8,212 nucleotides of DNA, taken from contig NMQN01000385.1 in assembly GCA_003575245.1 (NCBI GenBank), forward strand, positions 1-8,212, written 5' to 3'. Below are positions 1-5,583 of this stretch, in pieces. The notes under the pieces were generated by a model. The model saw only the letters and a list, made by a program, of their open reading frames with translations, did no database searches and was not told the DNA's origin. The stretch is from Candidatus Atribacteria bacterium 1244-E10-H5-B2 (GTDB lineage Bacteria > Atribacterota > JS1 > SB-45 > 34-128). Numbering within the stretch: the first letter of the stretch is position 1; each line of letters starts with the position of its first letter. The translations under genes and the position numbers were made by a program.

Positions 1-196
1 CCGTAGAAACAGCAATACCATCAATTTCTTCCATTTTTAAATCTATCGTTTTTAATAAGTCTTTTATGGCAGGTACTAAAATGGAAGAGTGTTTCTTCTT
101 TAAACCATTAATAGTATACTCTATAAGAATATCCTTATCTTCAATTAAACCTAAATTACAAAATTTAGTAGAAGTGTCAATCCCTAAAATTTTCAA
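1..196 (-). CDS. tsaB: TsaB, tRNA t6A biosynthesis protein, N-terminal part (runs off the window)
   Basis: The first 65 or so residues of TsaB are visible; the rest lies beyond position 1. TsaB is the inactive Kae1-like partner that binds TsaD and TsaE to make N6-threonylcarbamoyladenosine at position 37 of ANN-decoding tRNAs. The protein opens with KILGIDTST, the ASKHA-fold phosphate-1 motif usual at the start of TsaB, followed by a strand-helix stretch ending in the family-typical IDGIAVSTG. I chose the TTG at 196 because an in-frame TAA lies three codons upstream and an AGAGGA Shine-Dalgarno (208-213) sits 11 nt before it. The start lies inside tsaE, giving a 20-bp overlap and probable translational coupling. 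No TsaD is visible. The family call is firm for a fragment. Confidence 0.88.
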   Translation of the reverse strand, partial: MKILGIDTSTKFCNLGLIEDKDILIEYTINGLKKKHSSILVPAIKDLLKTIDLKMEEIDGIAVST

Positions 197-653
197 TTCT
201 GTTTAGTTCCTCTAAAAACTTATTGAATCTATCCCCTTGAGGAATAAAAGAAATTGTTCTTTGATGGTGATCTTTAAATTTGATTTTAATTTCTAGATGT
301 TCTTTGGGTAAAAGCTGTTCAATCTTCTCAGCCCACTCAATAACTGTCAAACCTTCTCCATAAAAATATTCCTTGTAACCCAATTCTAAAATTTCTTCCG
401 CATTATCAAGTCGAAATAAGTCAAAATGATAGATAGGAATTTTACCTTGATATTCATTTATAATGGTAAAAGAAGGACTGGTGACATAATCTTTTACTTT
501 TAACCCCTGAGATATTCCTTGAATAAAACAGGTTTTACCTGCACCCAGTTCACCGTAGAAAGCTAATAAATCTCCGGGTTTAGTTAATTTGCTTACCTCT
601 TTCCCCAAATTCTTCGTTTCTTCAGGACTTTTAGTAATAATAGTTAAATTCAT
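177..653 (-). CDS. tsaE: TsaE, P-loop ATPase of tRNA t6A synthesis
   Basis: TsaE is the small ATPase that binds the TsaB-TsaD heterodimer and resets it between rounds of threonylcarbamoyl transfer to tRNA A37. At 158 residues the length is normal. The Walker A motif GELGAGKT is at residues 34-41. TSPSFT (59-64) is the family's switch-like segment, HFDLFRL (76-82) carries the conserved HxDxxR, and VIEWAEK (104-110) matches the conserved IEWxE. The ATG at 653 is preceded by a GGAG (665-668) with 11 nt spacing, and that GGAG lies in the last unit of an octamer repeat array. The gene overlaps tsaB by 20 bp, so the two are co-transcribed. In E. coli tsaE (yjeE) adjoins nnr (yjeF); here alr and two repeat-filled spacers separate them. 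Confidence 0.95.
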   Translation of the reverse strand: MNLTIITKSPEETKNLGKEVSKLTKPGDLLAFYGELGAGKTCFIQGISQGLKVKDYVTSPSFTIINEYQGKIPIYHFDLFRLDNAEEILELGYKEYFYGEGLTVIEWAEKIEQLLPKEHLEIKIKFKDHHQRTISFIPQGDRFNKFLEELNRIENFRD

Positions 654-661
654 TTTAAACT

Positions 662-701
662 ATTCTCCAATTGACCAATTAATTAATTTATCAATTAAAT
701 T
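662..701 (+). repeat. Family C octamer array upstream of tsaE
   Basis: Five consecutive 8-bp units follow the pattern ATTNNNNA, including ATTGACCA at 670-677. They match the first units of the larger array at 4118-4205, which contains the identical ATTGACCA twice. The unit nearest tsaE, ATTCTCCA (662-669), carries on the minus strand the GGAG that acts as the tsaE ribosome binding site. The array is degenerate and AT-rich, so the outer units are uncertain. Confidence 0.6.
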
Positions 702-754
702 TATTTCTTAGGCATCTGCAATATGTCTAACTTTTTTTAATGATTATCTTTTAT

Positions 755-770
755 GTCGAATTTATTCGAC
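755..770. repeat. Short perfect palindrome with TTTA loop
   Basis: GTCGAA (755-760) and TTCGAC (765-770) form a 6-bp stem around TTTA. On the plus strand it is followed by CCGTC and six T residues, giving a terminator-like shape, but no plus-strand gene precedes it. In the direction of the genes no T-run follows. It is more likely part of the adjoining hairpin-repeat cluster than a working terminator. Confidence 0.4.
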
Positions 771-777
771 CCGTCTT

Positions 778-885
778 TTTTCATTCCCGCATCTTCTTTG
801 TCATTCCCGTGGAAATGGGAATCTATCTTTTTTTCTTATCCTTCACTCATTCCTGGATTCCCACTTTCGTGAGAATGGCATCCAG
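778..885. repeat. Cluster of dRS3-like ATTCCC hairpin repeats
   Basis: ATTCCC (803-808) and GGGAAT (817-822) are separated by eight bases, the ATTCCC-N8-GGGAAT arrangement known as dRS3 in Neisseria and common as intergenic hairpins in other bacteria. A T-A pair and a G-T wobble extend the stem to 8 bp over a GGAA tetraloop. A second, degraded copy at 853-885 has the outer arms CTGGAT/ATCCAG and an inner stem ATTCCCAC/GTGAGAAT with one mismatch over TTTC. A half copy, TCATTCCCGC, lies at 781-790. The sequence resembles the widespread TGGATTCCCGCTTTCGCGGG family. Confidence 0.65.
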
Positions 886-1053
886 TTATTCTGTAAGCTC
901 AACTCATCGACTATATACATATTTTTAATTTTTATTATTTACGAAATACGAATTTTTCTGTCTACTGGCTTCTATTTTTTTCACGCAACGCGCGATACTT
1001 GATACACGGTAAGAATTTATTTTAACTTCTATATCCTGTATTCTTCTTTCCTA

Positions 1054-1110
1054 GCTATGCGCTCTACGCTAAACGCTATGCGCTATATGCTAATCTTGCT
1101 ATACGCTATA
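1054..1110 (+). repeat. Family A heptamer array (GCTATAC) at the 3' end of alr
   Basis: Five 7-bp units run head to tail at 1054-1088, each beginning GCT, with GCTATGC occurring twice and variants GCTCTAC, GCTAAAC and GCTATAT. After a 9-bp interruption two more follow (1098-1110). The alr stop codon (TAG, minus strand, 1106-1108) lies in the last unit. The same unit type recurs at 6351-6415 downstream of ltaE, and a related ACTATAC array lies downstream of nnr. Confidence 0.8.
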
Positions 1111-2284
1111 ATAATTTTTCCCTTAACATGTTCTTAATTTTGTAAGGTTTTCCTTCTTTAATAAATAACTTAGGAACTCGTTTTTTGTCAGGCATATGGA
1201 CAATTTCGTAATTAATAGTTCCAATTTTTTCTGCTATTTCTTCTACGGTTATTTCTTCTTCTCCTTGCCTTCCCCAAAGTACCACTTCGTCACCTATTTT
1301 CACCTGGGAAAGATTGGTAACATCTATCATGCACTGATCCATGCACACCCGCCCGATTACAGGAAAACGCCTTCCTCTCACTAAAACCTCTCCTTTATTA
1401 GAAAGAAGCCGGTTGTAACCATCAGCATAACCAACTGGTAAGGAAGCAACTTTTGTTCTTCTCTTGGTAGTAGTATAGGTTCGACCATAGCTGATATATT
1501 CTCCCGCAGATAATTCTTTTAAAAAAACTATTCGAGTTTTAAAACTATGAGCCGGAATCAGTTTTACAGCTTTCTGTACCTCTGTAGAAGGGTATAGTCC
1601 GTATATAGAAATTCCAGGTCTTATCAAATCTAACCACATATGAGGAAAATTAAGAAGGGTAGCACTATTTCCTACATGCTTTACCGGAATTCTTATTCCT
1701 TCTTTATCTAAAACAGTTAAAACTCCTATAAATTTTCTAAATTGTTCTTCAGTGATAGTCTTATCTTTCTCGTCAGCAATTGAAAAATGAGTAAAAATAC
1801 CCTCTATTTCCACATTTTTTAAATCTCTTATCCTTTTAATAAAGCTTATAATATCATGAAGGAAAATCCCTATTCTTCCCATACCGGTATCTACTTTGAG
1901 GTGAACTTTAACTTTTTTATCCTTTTTAAATGCTGATTCAGAAAGCTTTTCTATCATTCCATATTCACTCACCGTAGGAGTTATACTATACGATACTAAC
2001 AATTCTGCTTGTTGTTTCAAAGTTAAACCAAGGATTAAGATAGGAACATCAATACCTGCTTTGCGGAGAAAAATGCCTTCTTCTAAACGAGCGACTGCCA
2101 GTCTGCTAGCTCCGTTTCTTAAAACTACTGACGAAATCTCTAAAATATCATGTCCATAGGCATTCCCCTTAACTACCGCCATTAATTCTTTTTTTTCACC
2201 TATTAATTTTTTAATATTTCTTACATTTTGGGCAATGGCATCAAGATTTACCTCTGCCCAGGTAGGACCTAATAACTTTTGCAT
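1106..2284 (-). CDS. alr: Alanine racemase
   Basis: This is a PLP-dependent racemase that interconverts L- and D-alanine in the cytoplasm and supplies D-Ala for peptidoglycan. At 392 residues it has the family's usual length. The N-terminal TIM barrel begins WAEVNLDAI, and the PLP lysine is K39 in VVKGNAYGH. Further family motifs are VDTGMGRIG (131-139), HVGNSAT (203-209) and RPGISIYGLYP (222-232). The C-terminal beta domain carries the catalytic tyrosine Y266 in ISYGRTY and the substrate-site segment VCMDQCMID (313-321), and ends with INYEIV and RVPKLF. The ATG at 2284 has AAAGGA (2295-2300) 10 nt upstream. One small oddity is that HMPDKK replaces the more usual cysteine-glycine segment after INYEIV. 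Nnr lies upstream, as in Firmicute acpS-nnr-alr clusters. Confidence 0.97.
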   Translation of the reverse strand: MQKLLGPTWAEVNLDAIAQNVRNIKKLIGEKKELMAVVKGNAYGHDILEISSVVLRNGASRLAVARLEEGIFLRKAGIDVPILILGLTLKQQAELLVSYSITPTVSEYGMIEKLSESAFKKDKKVKVHLKVDTGMGRIGIFLHDIISFIKRIRDLKNVEIEGIFTHFSIADEKDKTITEEQFRKFIGVLTVLDKEGIRIPVKHVGNSATLLNFPHMWLDLIRPGISIYGLYPSTEVQKAVKLIPAHSFKTRIVFLKELSAGEYISYGRTYTTTKRRTKVASLPVGYADGYNRLLSNKGEVLVRGRRFPVIGRVCMDQCMIDVTNLSQVKIGDEVVLWGRQGEEEITVEEIAEKIGTINYEIVHMPDKKRVPKLFIKEGKPYKIKNMLREKLL

Positions 2285-2307
2285 TTTTAGGTTTTCCTTT
2301 CTTTTTC

Positions 2308-2328
2308 GCGTATAGCATATAGCGTATA
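2308..2328 (-). repeat. Family A heptamer array, inverted, upstream of alr
   Basis: Three 7-bp units, GCGTATA, GCATATA and GCGTATA, stand 8 bp upstream of the alr ribosome binding site. They read as GCTATAC-type units on the minus strand, opposite to the array at the 3' end of the same gene, so alr is bracketed by inverted copies. TTGGTTAG octamers follow directly at 2335. Confidence 0.65.
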
Positions 2329-2334
2329 TCGAAT

Positions 2335-2358
2335 TTGGTTAGTTGGTTAGTTAATTAA
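2335..2358 (+). repeat. Family C octamers upstream of alr
   Basis: Two identical TTGGTTAG units (2335-2350) are followed by TTAATTAA. They match the TTGGTTAC array upstream of the thioesterase gene. The rest of this 266-bp spacer, up to about 2510, is AT-rich. It holds only vaguely related words, such as ATTAACCAATTC near 2392, and no gene. Confidence 0.6.
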
Positions 2359-2511
2359 TTTGTTTAATATTAATTCATTAGCTAATCTACTAATTAACCA
2401 ATTCTTTACGTTAATTGCTAAAAGTTATATGCTAAAAAAGAAGATACAATTAATGAAATATAAGAGTTAAATTAGAATTCTGTCCCTTGTTTTTTATCTT
2501 CTTTCTTCTTC

Positions 2512-2539
2512 ACTATATACTAAATACTATACACTATAA
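2512..2539 (+). repeat. Family A' heptamer array (ACTATAC) downstream of nnr
   Basis: Four contiguous 7-bp units all begin ACTA: ACTATAT, ACTAAAT, ACTATAC and ACTATAA. The array ends 11 bp before the nnr stop codon. It differs from the GCTATAC arrays mainly in the first base of the unit and occupies the same place relative to the gene end. Confidence 0.65.
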
Positions 2540-2550
2540 ACCGTCTTTAT

Positions 2551-4095
2551 TTATTCTAAATTCAAAAAAGCCTGAGGTACTTGAGATAAGATATCTCCGG
2601 CTATCATGCCTCTTTCTCCTTTAATGTCACGGGCTAAATTACCAGCCATACTATGGATGTAAACTCCGGCTATTGCTGCTGAAAAACTATCAGCTTCTTG
2701 AGCTATTAAGCTGCAAATTATTCCAGCTAGAACATCTCCTGTCCCCCCGGTAGCCATTCCCGAATTATCACCAATATTGATATAGATTTCTCCCTCTTTA
2801 TCAGCCACAATTGTTCTAGCTCCCTTTAAAACTACTACTATTCTAAATTCTTGAGCAATTTCTCTGGCAATATCTAATTGATTATCTAAAATATAATCTA
2901 TATCCTTATTTATTAGTTTAGCCATTTCTCCTGGATGAGGAGTAATCACCAGGGGAGCTTTAACCTTTTTCAATATGGTAGTGTCTTCACTTAAGGCGTA
3001 TATTGCATCGGCATCAATAACCAAAGGTATATTAGACTTTTCTACAATTTTTCTTACTAATCTTTGGGTCTCTAATTGTCTGGAAATACCAGGACCTATC
3101 CCTAATACGGAAAAATCTTTCATTGATTTTAAAATTGTTTCTTCTGCATCTTCTCCTAAAGATTGTTTTTCTGTTTCAGCAAGAGGGAGGGTCATAACTT
3201 CAGTTAATTTTACTTCCATTATTGGATTTAAACTTCTGGGAATTCCCAATATTACAATACCTGTTCCACTTCTCATAGCTGCTTCACCGGCTAAATATGC
3301 TGCTCCAGTCATACCAACCGAACCAGCTAAGATTAAAACTTTGCCGAAAGAACCTTTGTGGGAATGGATTGCACGAAAAGGTAAAAGTGATTTGACTATC
3401 TCTTTGGTTACTATATTAGTTTTTAATTTTTTATTTTTTAAAAGATAAGAAGGTATGCCAATGTCTTCAACCGTTACCTTTCCTGCAAAGCCTGCTCCAG
3501 GAAAAAGCAGTAAACCAATTTTTGGCAGTGCTAAAGTAATAGTATGAGTTGCCTTGATGCATGGTCCTTTAATCTTTCCGGAATCTACATTTAAACCAGA
3601 GGGAACATCAACTGCAACTACTTCCTTGTTAGTAATATTAATCAAATCTATTATCTTAGCTTTTAAACCAGTCACCTTTCCTTGCAATCCAGTTCCTAAT
3701 ATAGCATCAATAATCAAATCAGAATTTTGTATGGTCTCTTCTATTTCTTCGAGTTTTACTGTTCCTGTTTCGATTAATTCGATTCCCATTTTATCAATTA
3801 TATTTAAATTTTCTCCTGCTTCGCCTTTAATTTTATTAAAAGAAGCCAGGAGAAATATTTTTACTTTCACTCCATAATTATAAAGATGGCGGGCTATTAC
3901 AAAGCCATCTCCGCCATTATTACCCGATCCAGCAAAGATAATAACCTTTTTTAATCTTAAATCAGGATAAATATTTTTCAGGCTTTGAAATATTCTTAAT
4001 CCGGCATTTTCCATTAAGGTAAGACCAGATAGGTTATTTTCCTCTATTGCTTTACGATCAATCTCTCTAATTTGTTGACTGGTAACTACCTTCAT
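2551..4095 (-). CDS. nnr: Bifunctional NAD(P)HX epimerase / ADP-dependent NAD(P)HX dehydratase
   Basis: This is a cofactor-repair enzyme. The N-terminal YjeF_N half interconverts R- and S-NAD(P)HX, and the C-terminal ribokinase-like half dehydrates S-NAD(P)HX using ADP. Counting from the start chosen here (514 residues, normal for the fusion), the epimerase shows AGSGNNGGDG (55-64), DAILGTGLQG (130-139) and VDVPSGLNVDSG (162-173). The dehydratase starts near residue 245 with HKGSFGKVLILAGS and continues with GPG (334-336), VIDADAI, ITPHPGE (to 390) and the nucleotide-site NSGMATGGTGD (444-454). The ATG at 4095 has an excellent AAGAGGAG (4103-4110) 7 nt upstream. The frame stays open 21 codons further to an ATG at 4158, but that stretch is translated octamer repeat with no homology to the family. 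A 512-bp repeat spacer separates nnr from acpS, its usual close neighbour. Confidence 0.96.
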   Translation of the reverse strand: MKVVTSQQIREIDRKAIEENNLSGLTLMENAGLRIFQSLKNIYPDLRLKKVIIFAGSGNNGGDGFVIARHLYNYGVKVKIFLLASFNKIKGEAGENLNIIDKMGIELIETGTVKLEEIEETIQNSDLIIDAILGTGLQGKVTGLKAKIIDLINITNKEVVAVDVPSGLNVDSGKIKGPCIKATHTITLALPKIGLLLFPGAGFAGKVTVEDIGIPSYLLKNKKLKTNIVTKEIVKSLLPFRAIHSHKGSFGKVLILAGSVGMTGAAYLAGEAAMRSGTGIVILGIPRSLNPIMEVKLTEVMTLPLAETEKQSLGEDAEETILKSMKDFSVLGIGPGISRQLETQRLVRKIVEKSNIPLVIDADAIYALSEDTTILKKVKAPLVITPHPGEMAKLINKDIDYILDNQLDIAREIAQEFRIVVVLKGARTIVADKEGEIYINIGDNSGMATGGTGDVLAGIICSLIAQEADSFSAAIAGVYIHSMAGNLARDIKGERGMIAGDILSQVPQAFLNLE

Positions 4096-4117
4096 AAGAC
4101 AACTCCTCTTTAAAATA

Positions 4118-4205
4118 ATTGACCAATTAACCGATTTACCTATTGACCAATTGCCCAATTATATTAGTTAGCCAGTTACCCGGTTTACCGGTGGGCCAGT
4201 TAATA
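4118..4205 (-). repeat. Long family C octamer array upstream of nnr
   Basis: Eleven contiguous 8-bp registers fit here. The first five are ATTGACCA, ATTAACCG, ATTTACCT, ATTGACCA and ATTGCCCA. After an AT unit come four units that mostly end in ACC or GCC (4166-4197). On the minus strand the units read TGGTCAAT or GGTTAAT, so the array is opposite to those at 2335 and 6041. It begins 8 bp upstream of the nnr Shine-Dalgarno and stays open in the nnr frame, which produces a spurious N-terminal extension. Confidence 0.7.
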
Positions 4206-4386
4206 TTCAGTAACAACACGCCGTGCAGTGATAAATCAAAAGGATGCGATACATTGCGTCTTTATTAAATAAAAAACTTAAAACGAAAAGTGAAAAACTA
4301 TAATTATTATTTAGGAATTCAGGAGCCAGTAGTTAGAAGAATATAAAATAACTTAACAAACAATATAATCTCATAATTTAAAATAA

Positions 4387-4421
4387 TTCTGAATACTGGA
4401 TTGGCTTCTGTCTTCTATTCT
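4387..4421 (+). repeat. Family D heptamer array (TTCTGAA/TACTGGA type)
   Basis: Five degenerate 7-bp registers start with TTCTGAA and TACTGGA and pass into TTGGCTT and CTGTCTT. Related words in the same spacer are at 4506-4526 (CTTCTGA, CTCCTGA) and, in inverted orientation, at 4315-4342. The best example of the family is at 7731-7765. Confidence 0.5.
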
Positions 4422-4425
4422 ATTA

Positions 4426-4467
4426 ACAAGATACGATTCACGAGATACGAATTTGTTCCAGGCAACC
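4426..4467 (+). repeat. Family B heptamers plus TGTTCC tail, composite copy 1
   Basis: Four 7-bp units, ACAAGAT, ACGATTC, ACGAGAT and ACGAATT, are followed by TGTTCCAGGCAACC. The segment 4433-4467 matches 6178-6219, which has one extra ACGAGAT unit and two base changes in the tail. Such a match between two spacers marks it as a dispersed repeat and confirms the 7-bp unit. Confidence 0.8.
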
Positions 4468-4562
4468 ATATAACTAATTCCTAACGAGATGCGCTTTTAT
4501 TCTAGCTTCTGACTCCTGACTTCTCTTTCTTAAACCAGTTAACCAATCTGATCTAATTCTTC

Positions 4563-4600
4563 AACTGGTAACTGGTAAACTGGCTAACTAACTAACTATA
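4563..4600 (+). repeat. AACTGGT heptamers and TAAC tetramers at the 3' end of acpS
   Basis: Two exact AACTGGT units (4563-4576) are followed by an 8-bp variant and then TAAC three times. The array ends 7 bp before the acpS stop codon. It is probably a variant of the family C sequence, since both share the TGGTTAAC core. Confidence 0.6.
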
Positions 4601-4607
4601 TTGATTT

Positions 4608-4997
4608 TTACTTATCAAATAGACCCTCCAGGATTACTTGGGCAATTGCATAATCTTTGGTGTGAGAGATGGTGATAAAATACTTACTAACTCTTTTTTC
4701 TGAAGCGATTTTTTTTAATTTTCCAGATGTTTCAATAATAGATTGACCAAGTTCATTATTTTCTATTTCAATCTCTTTCCAGTTAACCCCCTTCAAGCCT
4801 AAACCCAATGATTTTAACAGGGCTTCTTTGGCTGCAAATCTTCCAGCATAAGATTGATATTTGTTACCCTTCTTTTTTTCACAATATTCTCTCTCTAAAA
4901 GAGTAAATACTCTGGAGGTAAAATTATCTCCCCATTTTTTAATTACTTTTTCTATTCTTTCTATTTTAACTAAATCAATTCCACAACCTACAATCAA
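4608..4997 (-). CDS. acpS: Holo-[acyl-carrier-protein] synthase
   Basis: AcpS transfers 4'-phosphopantetheine from CoA to the serine of apo-ACP and so activates fatty-acid synthesis. The family N-terminus IVGCGIDLVKIERI holds the metal-binding Asp, FAAKEALLKSLG the conserved Glu of the FxxKEA motif, and ISHTKDYAIA is the usual C-terminal motif. I place the start at the TTG at 4997, giving 129 residues. The ATG nine bases further upstream (5006) directly abuts the only Shine-Dalgarno (AGGA, 5007-5010), leaving no spacing, whereas the TTG lies 9 nt from it and gives the typical MIVG start. fxsA ends 52 bp upstream, so the two are probably one transcript. Confidence 0.95.
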   Translation of the reverse strand: MIVGCGIDLVKIERIEKVIKKWGDNFTSRVFTLLEREYCEKKKGNKYQSYAGRFAAKEALLKSLGLGLKGVNWKEIEIENNELGQSIIETSGKLKKIASEKRVSKYFITISHTKDYAIAQVILEGLFDK

Positions 4998-5006
4998 TAA
5001 TATCAT

Positions 5007-5012
5007 TCCTTT
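5007..5012 (-). promoter_or_regulatory. Shine-Dalgarno that decides the acpS start
   Basis: AAAGGA on the minus strand touches the ATG at 5006 but stands 9 nt before the TTG at 4997. No other purine-rich GG motif lies in the 52-bp gap, so the spacing favours TTG. Confidence 0.6.
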
Positions 5013-5049
5013 TCTTACTATTTTTTTTAGCTGTTAATAAATAAGTATT

Positions 5050-5445
5050 TTAAAATTCTCTATAATAAAAATTGCCTTCTTTTATCTTTCCTTTTAGCCA
5101 TTTCAATAAATATTTCTTAACCACTCCTCTGCTAACAGGTATTAAAAAAATAAAACCTATGACATCGGTAACAAAACCAGGAGTAAGAAGGAATATTCCT
5201 CCAACTAGAATAATGGCGCCTTGAATTAAACTGTCCCCTGGCATGATCCCCTCATTTAAATCATCCTGAATCTTCTTTAAAATCATAAAACCTTGACCTT
5301 TTACCAGGTATGCTCCAATTATCCCAGTTAAGATGATTATGCCAATTGTAGTTAGACTCCCTATCTTCTTCCCTACTTCAATTAGAATATATAGTTCTGT
5401 TACTGGAACTATTATAAATAATATTAATAGTTTAGTAAAAAACAT
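5050..5445 (-). CDS. fxsA: FxsA family membrane protein
   Basis: This small integral membrane protein has 131 residues. FxsA was named in E. coli, where overproduction relieves F-plasmid exclusion of phage T7; its normal biochemical role is unknown. The sequence shows hydrophobic segments at about residues 5-23, 31-48 and 76-104. The last is long enough for a hairpin and contains LTPGFVTDVIGFIFLIP, the family's most conserved stretch. The basic C-terminal tail (KKYLLKWLKGKIKEG) should be cytoplasmic. Short internal motifs ELYILIEVGKKIG and GIIGAYLVKGQG also match the family. The ATG at 5445 has only a weak GGATGG, 9 nt upstream. acpS follows 52 bp downstream. No repeat array adjoins this gene. 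Confidence 0.92.
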   Translation of the reverse strand: MFFTKLLILFIIVPVTELYILIEVGKKIGSLTTIGIIILTGIIGAYLVKGQGFMILKKIQDDLNEGIMPGDSLIQGAIILVGGIFLLTPGFVTDVIGFIFLIPVSRGVVKKYLLKWLKGKIKEGNFYYREF

Positions 5446-5583
5446 CGTTTGCGCCCATCCATTATTAATCTGATTATTTTAAGAAAATTTGGTAATTAAC
5501 CTTATTAAATACTAAAATCTAACTTGAGTAAATTCATTACTCTACAATCCAATATACTAATTTATATAAGACCTAAATAAAAA
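5446..5583. other. 138-bp AT-rich spacer with a small inverted repeat
   Basis: This is the only spacer over 100 bp without recognisable 7- or 8-bp arrays. It contains GAGTAA (5526-5531) and TTACTC (5537-5542), a perfect 6-bp inverted repeat with a 5-base loop, about 42 bp past the thioesterase stop. It could be an operator half-site pair or a weak hairpin; no T-run follows it on the minus strand. I could not pick a convincing promoter for fxsA. Confidence 0.45.

Larger units (their letters stand above)
654..1105. other. 452-bp repeat-mosaic spacer between alr and tsaE
   Basis: I find no gene here. The only open frame of note, on the plus strand at 740-928, is low-complexity and crosses hairpin repeats. 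From left to right the spacer holds an octamer array (662-701), a GTCGAA/TTCGAC palindrome (755-770), ATTCCC-type hairpins (778-885), a short ACGAAAT/ACGAATT pair (941-954), a CTGGCTTCT word (963-973), a CGATACTTGATAC word (992-1004) and a GCTATAC-type heptamer array (1054-1110). No convincing minus-strand terminator for alr is seen: none of the hairpins has a U-tract in the minus direction. Confidence 0.75.
4096..4607. other. 512-bp repeat-mosaic spacer between acpS and nnr
   Basis: I see no gene on either strand. The spacer contains the longest octamer array of the window (4118-4205), a region without obvious repeats (4206-4314) with a GC-richer patch near 4218-4253, family D words in both orientations (4315-4342 minus, 4387-4421 plus, 4506-4526 plus), a family B array joined to TGTTCCAGGCAACC (4426-4467), and AACCAGTTAACC plus AACTGGT units (4530-4600) running up to the acpS stop. 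No strong terminator or promoter was recognised. Confidence 0.7.

Noticed and set aside
755..834. Two hairpins followed by T-runs resembling intrinsic terminators
   Set aside because: The T-runs follow only on the plus strand, where no gene precedes them. On the minus strand, the direction of all genes here, no T-run follows.
740..928. Plus-strand open frame of 62 codons
   Set aside because: It runs through the ATTCCC hairpins and T-rich DNA, is low in complexity and has no ribosome binding site or family resemblance.
1196..1384. Plus-strand open frame inside alr
   Set aside because: Antisense to the conserved C-terminal domain of alr, with no recognisable motif. The similar frame at 6628-6816 inside ltaE was dropped for the same reason.
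2975..3877. Two plus-strand open frames (2975-3448 and 3554-3877)
   Set aside because: Both lie antisense to the well-conserved nnr gene and show no motif; they are shadows of its codon use.
4096..4158. 21-residue N-terminal extension of nnr
   Set aside because: It is translated octamer repeat. The internal ATG at 4095 has an ideal Shine-Dalgarno and matches the family's usual start.
4218..4256. Imperfect hairpin near GATGCGATACATTGCGTC, a possible terminator or small RNA
   Set aside because: Pairing needs two G-T wobbles and works only on the plus strand, where there is no gene. No further support for an RNA gene.
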